DNA of 11,001 nt, taken from an uncultured Sphingomonas sp. (GTDB lineage Bacteria > Pseudomonadota > Alphaproteobacteria > Sphingomonadales > Sphingomonadaceae). Position 1 is the stretch's first letter; the number at the start of each line of letters is the position of its first letter. Below the pieces are notes generated by a model. That model ran no database searches. It worked only from the letters and a program-made list of their open reading frames with translations, and was not told the DNA's origin. Shown piece after piece: positions 7,805 to 11,001 of this stretch. The position numbers were made by a program, and so were the translations under genes. The stretch spans positions 1 through 11,001 of the forward strand of contig CADCWB010000196.1 in the NCBI GenBank assembly GCA_902806295.1, read 5' to 3'.

Positions 7805-7871
7805 TCGTGGCGAGCGAAGTCGAGGCGCGTTGGTGGAGCAAGCTGGCGCCCCTCGACTCCGCTCGGGACGA
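7805..7871. repeat. REP-like imperfect palindrome between rph and hrcA
   Basis: The left arm (7805-7828, core GAGCGAAGTCGAGG) and right arm (7846-7871, core CCTCGACTCCGCTCGGGA) are reverse complements apart from a GG/GG mismatch pair, one A/C mismatch and a two-base bulge. That leaves about 21 base pairs around a 17-base loop. It fills the centre of the 148-bp divergent intergenic region and leaves about 40 bp on each side for the two promoters. Similar GAGC..TCGA palindromes are, from memory, widespread extragenic repeats in sphingomonad genomes. Transcribed on either strand it would form a strong hairpin in the leader. No T-run follows, so it is not a standard intrinsic terminator. Confidence 0.7.
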
Positions 7872-7875
7872 TCGG

Positions 7876-7904
7876 ATTGAGAGGGCGCAGGAAGACGCCT
7901 ACAT
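7876..7904 (+). promoter_or_regulatory. Candidate RpoH (sigma32)-type promoter for hrcA-grpE
   Basis: ATTG at 7876-7879, an 18-bp spacer and CCTACAT at 7898-7904 match the alphaproteobacterial heat-shock promoter pattern (CTTG, 17-18 bp, CYTATNT) at 3 of 4 and 6 of 7 fixed positions. The same bases also read as a weak sigma70 promoter (TTGAGA, 17 bp, TACATC). Either would start transcription at about 7910-7913, at or just before the hrcA ATG. The match is by eye; the context of a heat-shock operon strengthens it. Confidence 0.45.
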
Positions 7905-7912
7905 CATCAACC

Positions 7913-8944
7913 ATGACCGCCCCGATCACCGAACTGACCGATCGCATGCGCTCGATCTTCGGCCTGGTGGTCGATGCCTATCTGGACCGCGGTGCGCCGG
8001 TGGGCTCCAAGGCGCTGGCCGGAACGGTGAACCTGTCACCTGCCTCCATCCGTTCCGTCATGCAGGAATTGGAGGAGCGCGGGCTGCTCACCCATCCGCA
8101 TACCTCTGCCGGGCGTATCCCCACCGAAAGCGGCCTGCGCTTGTTTGTCGACGGGATCATGCAGGCGCATCTGCCTGGGCGGCAGGAGCGGGCGGCGATC
8201 GAGGCGCAGTTGCGCGACCGGCCGATCGAGGAAGCGCTGGCTAATGCGACCGCCGCCCTGTCGGGCCTGTCGGCCTGCGCCGGAGTGGTGGTCGCGCCGA
8301 AGTTGGAGCCACGGCTGAAGCAGCTATCGTTCGTTCCGCTCGGCAGCGGGCAGGCGCTCGCGGTGCTGGTCGGAACGGATGGTAGCGTCGAGAACCGCGT
8401 CGTTAACCTGCCGCCGGGCACCGCCGCGTCGGCGCTGGCGGAGGTAGCCAACTTCGTCACCGCCCGGCTGTCCGGACTGACGCTGGCCGAAGCGGAGGGG
8501 CGGCTGCGGGTCGAGATCCGTGAACGGCGCGAGGCGCTGGACTCGGCCGCCGCCGAGCTGGTGGCATCGGGCCTGGCCGAATGGCGTGAGGACGCGCGCG
8601 CCCGCCCAGTGCTGATCATCCGCGGCCAGGCCAACCTGATCGACGAGGCCGCCGCCGCCGACCTGGACCGGGTGCGGCGCCTGCTCGACGAGCTTGAGGA
8701 CCGGCAGGAGATCGTCCGCCTGCTGGAAGGCGCGCGCGAAGGGCAGGGGTGCCGCATCTTCATCGGCTCGGAGAACCGGATGTTCGCCTTGTCCGGCTCT
8801 AGCGTCATCGCCGCGCCGTACCGCGGGAGCGAGGGGCAGGTGTTGGGCGTTGTGGGAGTGATCGGGCCGACGCGGTTGAACTATGCCCGCGTGGTGCCCA
8901 TGGTGGATTATACAGCGCAAGCACTCACAAGATTGATGGGATAA
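7913..8944 (+). CDS. hrcA: HrcA heat-inducible transcription repressor
   Basis: The 343-residue product is HrcA, the repressor that binds CIRCE operators upstream of groESL and sometimes dnaK and depends on GroEL for activity. The N-terminal winged helix shows NLSPASIRSVMQELEERGLL (40-59), followed by HPHTSAGRIPTESGLRLFVD (61-80), the HrcA hallmark. The remainder is the GAF-like and inserted dimerisation region, ending with GVIGPTRLNYARVVPMVDYT, another family signature. The ATG at 7913 begins MTAPITELTDR, which aligns with family N-termini. An upstream in-frame start at 7781 would run through the intergenic palindrome and is rejected. No ribosome-binding site sits at normal distance (AGGAAG is about 18 bases away), which may mean a leaderless or near-leaderless mRNA. 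No CIRCE element is visible anywhere in the window, so autoregulation through CIRCE is not supported here. grpE follows with zero spacing. Confidence 0.95.
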   Translation: MTAPITELTDRMRSIFGLVVDAYLDRGAPVGSKALAGTVNLSPASIRSVMQELEERGLLTHPHTSAGRIPTESGLRLFVDGIMQAHLPGRQERAAIEAQLRDRPIEEALANATAALSGLSACAGVVVAPKLEPRLKQLSFVPLGSGQALAVLVGTDGSVENRVVNLPPGTAASALAEVANFVTARLSGLTLAEAEGRLRVEIRERREALDSAAAELVASGLAEWREDARARPVLIIRGQANLIDEAAAADLDRVRRLLDELEDRQEIVRLLEGAREGQGCRIFIGSENRMFALSGSSVIAAPYRGSEGQVLGVVGVIGPTRLNYARVVPMVDYTAQALTRLMG

Positions 8945-9487
8945 ATGACCGACAAGCTTCACGACGAGGCGGACGAGATCCGCAGCGAGACGGCCGCCGA
9001 TGCTCCCGAACTGCAGGAGCATGATCGTTTGGCCGAACTCCAGCAGGCACTCGAAGAAGCCAACAACAAGGCGCTCTACGCGGCCGCTGAGGTGCAAAAT
9101 GTGCGCCGTCGGCTGGAGGGCGAGAAGGTTCAGGCCGCGGCCTACGCCACCACCGGCTTTGCTCGCGACATGTTGGCGGTGAAGGACAATCTGGAACGCG
9201 CATTAACCCATGTGCCGGCAGGCATCGAGGGCGACGAGCAGCTGAAGAACTTCGTCGACGGCATCGCCGCCACCCTGCGCGAACTAGATGCGGTGTTCGC
9301 TCGTAACGGCGTCACCCAGGTCGAGGCGAAGGGCCACCCGCTCGACCCCAACAAGCACCAGGCCATGGTCGAGCTTCCCTCCGACCAGGAGGCGGGGACG
9401 ATCGTGGAAGAGATGCAGGCCGGCTATATGCTAAAGGACCGGCTGCTGCGCCCGGCGCTGGTCGCGGTCGCCAGGAGCGCCAGCTAA
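8945..9487 (+). CDS. grpE: GrpE nucleotide exchange factor
   Basis: The 180-residue product is GrpE, the dimeric cochaperone that releases ADP from DnaK and acts as a thermosensor. Residues about 1-25 are acidic and flexible. Residues about 25-95 form the long dimerising helix (LAELQQALEEANNKALY, then AEVQNVRRRLEGEK). The C-terminal beta-domain carries the signature GHPLDPNKHQAMVELP and EEMQAGYMLKDRLLRPALV. The ATG at 8945 directly follows the hrcA TAA (8942-8944). The ribosome-binding site is weak (GGGA just upstream), so translation probably depends on ribosomes finishing hrcA. dnaK is not in the window. The last codon overlaps the stop of the opposing zincin gene. Confidence 0.97.
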   Translation: MTDKLHDEADEIRSETAADAPELQEHDRLAELQQALEEANNKALYAAAEVQNVRRRLEGEKVQAAAYATTGFARDMLAVKDNLERALTHVPAGIEGDEQLKNFVDGIAATLRELDAVFARNGVTQVEAKGHPLDPNKHQAMVELPSDQEAGTIVEEMQAGYMLKDRLLRPALVAVARSAS

Positions 9488-9939
9488 GCGATCGTGAATG
9501 GCAGGATGGCCGGATCGGCCACCCCAGTGAGCCTGTAACCGCGCTTCTGCAGGAAGGCATGGCGGACGATCTCGGCCTGTTGCTCCAAGCCATAGGCGTC
9601 GAACGGTTTGCCGGGCCGAAACCGGTACGCATAGCGGCAGAAGGGATGGCGCATCAGCGGCAGGTAGAAGCGCCCGCGGGTCTGCGCCTGCCAGACGTGG
9701 GTCATTTCATGGATGAACAAGCCTTGCAGGCTCGCCCGCTCGTGGCTGAAGTCGTCGGACCAATCGGGGCTCTCCGGATGGAAATGGATTTTGCCGGTCG
9801 GCGCCATGACGATGCCGCGCGGCTGGAACGGCCACCATTTGCCCCGGACCAGGCGAGTACGGGCATAGTCGACGGAGTCGCCGAAGATAGAGCGAGCCAT
9901 GTCGATCTCTCCGGCGGTAAGGGCGCGCGCGGCTTGCAT
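9484..9939 (-). CDS. Putative small zincin metallopeptidase (HEXXH; Vgr-related-protein type)
   Basis: The 151-residue product has no signal peptide or membrane segment. Its core is HEMTHVWQ (77-84), an HEXXHxxQ zinc-binding motif like that of DUF4157-type zincins. It is followed by LEQQAEIVRH (118-127), which offers Glu119 or Glu123 as the third ligand. The N-terminal part (LTAGEIDMARSIFGDSVDY) resembles proteins annotated as Vgr-related in sphingomonads; that name is from memory and says little about function. Protease activity and substrate are unknown. I use the ATG at 9939 because LTAGEI appears to belong to the family. The ATG at 9900 (residue 14) has a much better ribosome-binding site, GGAGAG with a six-base spacer, and remains possible. 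The gene converges on grpE with stops overlapping in CTAA (9484-9487) and diverges from acpP. Confidence 0.7.
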   Translation of the reverse strand: MQAARALTAGEIDMARSIFGDSVDYARTRLVRGKWWPFQPRGIVMAPTGKIHFHPESPDWSDDFSHERASLQGLFIHEMTHVWQAQTRGRFYLPLMRHPFCRYAYRFRPGKPFDAYGLEQQAEIVRHAFLQKRGYRLTGVADPAILPFTIA

Positions 9940-9964
9940 GCTGCTAACTTAAGAGTGCAGATGC
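9936..9964. promoter_or_regulatory. Palindrome in the zincin/acpP divergent region
   Basis: GCATgCTGC (9936-9944) and GCAGATGC (9957-9964) are inverted around a CTTAAG centre at 9948-9953, with one bulged base. The palindrome starts inside the zincin start codon region and is the only clear symmetry in the 105-bp intergenic stretch, so it could be an operator for one or both genes. I could not identify a convincing -35/-10 pair for acpP. Confidence 0.3.
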
Positions 9965-10044
9965 AGCACGCCAAGGCGAGGCTTGCCGCCGGTTGGGGAC
10001 GCCGCTAGGGCAACGGCAAAGCTAAACAGGAAGGAAAGCACAGC

Positions 10045-10281
10045 ATGAGCGAGACCGCCGAGCGGGTGAAGAAGATCGTCGTCGAGCATCTCGGCGTCGA
10101 GGCCGAGAAGGTGACGGAAGAGGCGAGCTTCATCGACGACCTGGGCGCCGACAGCCTCGACATCGTTGAGCTGGTCATGGCCTTTGAAGAAGAATTCAGC
10201 GTCGAGATCCCGGACGACGCCGCCGAGAAGATCACCACCGTCAAGGACGCGATCGACTATATCGACCAGAATCAGAGCTGA
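10045..10281 (+). CDS. acpP: Acyl carrier protein
   Basis: The 78-residue product is the acyl carrier protein of type II fatty acid synthesis. The phosphopantetheine attachment site is Ser37 in [16 protein letters not shown], and the rest is the typical four-helix acidic protein ([11 protein letters not shown] at the start, [11 protein letters not shown] near the end). Holo-ACP carries acyl intermediates as thioesters in the cytoplasm. The ATG at 10045 is preceded by AGGAAGG at 10028-10034, a strong ribosome-binding site consistent with very high expression. fabF follows 140 bp downstream, the usual order. The spacer contains two potential stem-loops that may let acpP be expressed above fabF. 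Confidence 0.98.
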   Translation: MSETAERVKKIVVEHLGVEAEKVTEEASFIDDLGADSLDIVELVMAFEEEFSVEIPDDAAEKITTVKDAIDYIDQNQS

Positions 10282-10307
10282 TTGCGCTCGAGGCAAAACA
10301 CATTATT

Positions 10308-10386
10308 CCGTCTGCCCTGAGCTGATCGAAGGGTGGGCCTTTTTGGTGAAGGCAGGACGGAGCTTCGACAGGCTCAGCCCAACCGG
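10308..10386. repeat. Inverted pair of REP-like elements between acpP and fabF
   Basis: The left copy (10308-10331, core CTGAGCTGATCGAAG) and right copy (10363-10386, core CTTCGACAGGCTCAG) are inverted with 17 of 24 matching positions. They share the GAGC-N3-TCGA-AGGG skeleton seen in the palindrome between rph and hrcA, with TCGAGGG there. In addition, CCGTC-TGCC (10308-10316) can pair with GGCAGGACGG (10351-10360) with one bulge. A T5 tract at 10340-10344 lies between the copies, after a weak GCCC/GGGC stem. Confidence 0.6.
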
Positions 10387-10400
10387 GTTTGAGCCTGTTG
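10366..10400 (+). promoter_or_regulatory. Strong stem-loop in the fabF 5' leader
   Basis: CGACAGGCTCAG (10366-10377) pairs with TTGAGCCTGTTG (10389-10400), including two G-U pairs. After a one-base bulge, CCC (10378-10380) pairs with GGG (10385-10387) around an AACC loop. The helix has about 15 base pairs and ends 12 bases before the fabF ribosome-binding site. No T-run follows, so it looks like a processing, stability or translation-control element, not an intrinsic terminator. Confidence 0.5.
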
Positions 10401-10421
10401 TGCTATCTGGATGAGGTGAGA

Positions 10422-11001
10422 ATGCGCCGTGTGGTGGTAACCGGACTTGGACTCGTCACTCCGCTCGGCGGGGATGTCGAGACCACGTGGAACAACATCC
10501 TGGCCGGCAAAAGCGGTGCAGGACCGATCACCAGGTTCGACGCCTCGGACCAGAAATGCCGCATCGCCTGCGAGGTGAAGCCGGCGGATCACGCCTATGG
10601 TTTCGATGCCGGCAAGCGGGTCGACCACAAGGTCCAGCGGCAGGTCGATCCGTTCATCGTCTACGGCATCGATGCTGCGGGCCAAGCGATCGAGGATGCA
10701 GGCCTGACCGAGATGGACGAGGCAACCAGACTGCGCGCCGGCTGCTCGATCGGATCGGGTATTGGTGGCCTGCCGGGGATCGAAAGCGAATCGCTGCTGC
10801 TTGCTGAAAAAGGCCCGGGGCGCGTCAGCCCGCACTTCGTCCATGGGCGCCTGATCAACCTGATCTCAGGCCAGGTCAGCATCAAATATGGGCTGATGGG
10901 CCCGAACCATTCGGTGGTCACGGCTTGCTCGACCGGAGCACATTCGATCGGCGACGCGGCGCGGATGATCAAGGATGACGACGCCGACATCATGCTCGCC
11001 G
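10422..11001 (+). CDS. fabF: Beta-ketoacyl-ACP synthase II, 5' part (cut by window end)
   Basis: 193 complete codons are visible with no stop; the family is about 410-420 residues, so roughly half is present. FabF condenses malonyl-ACP with acyl-ACP in the elongation step of fatty acid synthesis. The N-terminus MRRVVVTGLGLVTPLG and the segment ITRFDASDQKCRIACEVKP are typical. The nucleophile is Cys169 in VVTACSTGAHSIGDAARMI. The two catalytic histidines lie beyond the window. The ATG at 10422 follows GAGGTGAG (10413-10420), an excellent ribosome-binding site. It lies directly after acpP, whose product is its substrate carrier, and may be cotranscribed with it. Confidence 0.96.
   Translation, partial: MRRVVVTGLGLVTPLGGDVETTWNNILAGKSGAGPITRFDASDQKCRIACEVKPADHAYGFDAGKRVDHKVQRQVDPFIVYGIDAAGQAIEDAGLTEMDEATRLRAGCSIGSGIGGLPGIESESLLLAEKGPGRVSPHFVHGRLINLISGQVSIKYGLMGPNHSVVTACSTGAHSIGDAARMIKDDDADIMLA

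Noticed and set aside
7781..7912. Upstream extension of hrcA from a start at 7781
   Set aside because: The extra 44 residues run through the REP-like palindrome and do not look like HrcA; MTAPITELTDR at 7913 fits the family N-terminus.
7978..8808. 276-codon minus-strand open frame inside hrcA
   Set aside because: Ser/Arg/Ala-rich shadow translation without family features; HrcA on the plus strand is certain.
9950..9964. Possible CIRCE half-site (GAGTGC) near acpP
   Set aside because: Only six bases of one half match and there is no TTAGCACTC partner at the required distance.
9559..10008. 149-codon plus-strand open frame opposite the zincin gene
   Set aside because: It is the antisense of HEMTHVWQ-coding DNA and its own translation has no recognisable motif.
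10314..10344. Intrinsic terminator after acpP (stem then T5)
   Set aside because: The only local stem is four base pairs with a long loop, too weak to call as a terminator; kept only as part of the spacer-structure finding.

Overview
The window is GC-rich, gene-dense chromosomal DNA. Protein sequences and gene order point to an alphaproteobacterium, most likely a sphingomonad. Indicators are a PopZ/DUF2497 gene beside tolC, rph-rdgB divergent from hrcA-grpE, a Vgr-related-type zincin, and REP-like palindromes of the GAGC..TCGA type. This taxonomic call is an inference; there is no rRNA to test it. I see no mobile element, CRISPR array, tRNA, phage gene or defence island. Nearly everything is housekeeping.

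Region 1 (1-4716, + strand): a probable four-gene transcription unit. It holds a short, motif-degenerate protein-L-isoaspartate methyltransferase homologue, a TolC-type outer-membrane channel, a compact PopZ-like polar organiser and an exported S9 prolyl-oligopeptidase-family peptidase. Three of the four concern the envelope, the cell pole or periplasmic proteolysis.

Region 2 (4717-7764, - strand with one + strand gene inside): rph and rdgB overlap by 4 bp, and hemW lies farther down the same strand. The gap between rdgB and hemW is filled by an oppositely oriented gene for a secreted CAP-domain protein. The hemW and CAP start codons share the tetranucleotide CATG, and the CAP and rdgB 3' ends overlap by 21 bp. 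An rph-rdgB-hemW readthrough transcript would therefore be antisense to the whole CAP gene, a layout like a noncontiguous operon.

Region 3 (7765-9487, + strand): a 148-bp divergent intergenic region carries a REP-like imperfect palindrome and a candidate RpoH-type heat-shock promoter. It is followed by hrcA and grpE with zero spacing. HrcA represses chaperone genes and GrpE is the DnaK nucleotide-exchange factor, so this is a stress-response operon.

Region 4 (9484-11001): a small HEXXH zincin on the - strand has a stop codon that overlaps the grpE stop. It is divergent from acpP, which is followed by fabF (cut by the window end). AcpP carries the growing acyl chain that FabF elongates. A structured REP-like spacer separates these two genes, which probably need very different expression levels.

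The most interesting signals are architectural: the nested antisense CAP gene, shared start and stop codons between opposing genes, the heat-shock-like promoter that would give hrcA an almost leaderless mRNA, and the folded acpP-fabF spacer. I did not find a convincing undescribed biological system.
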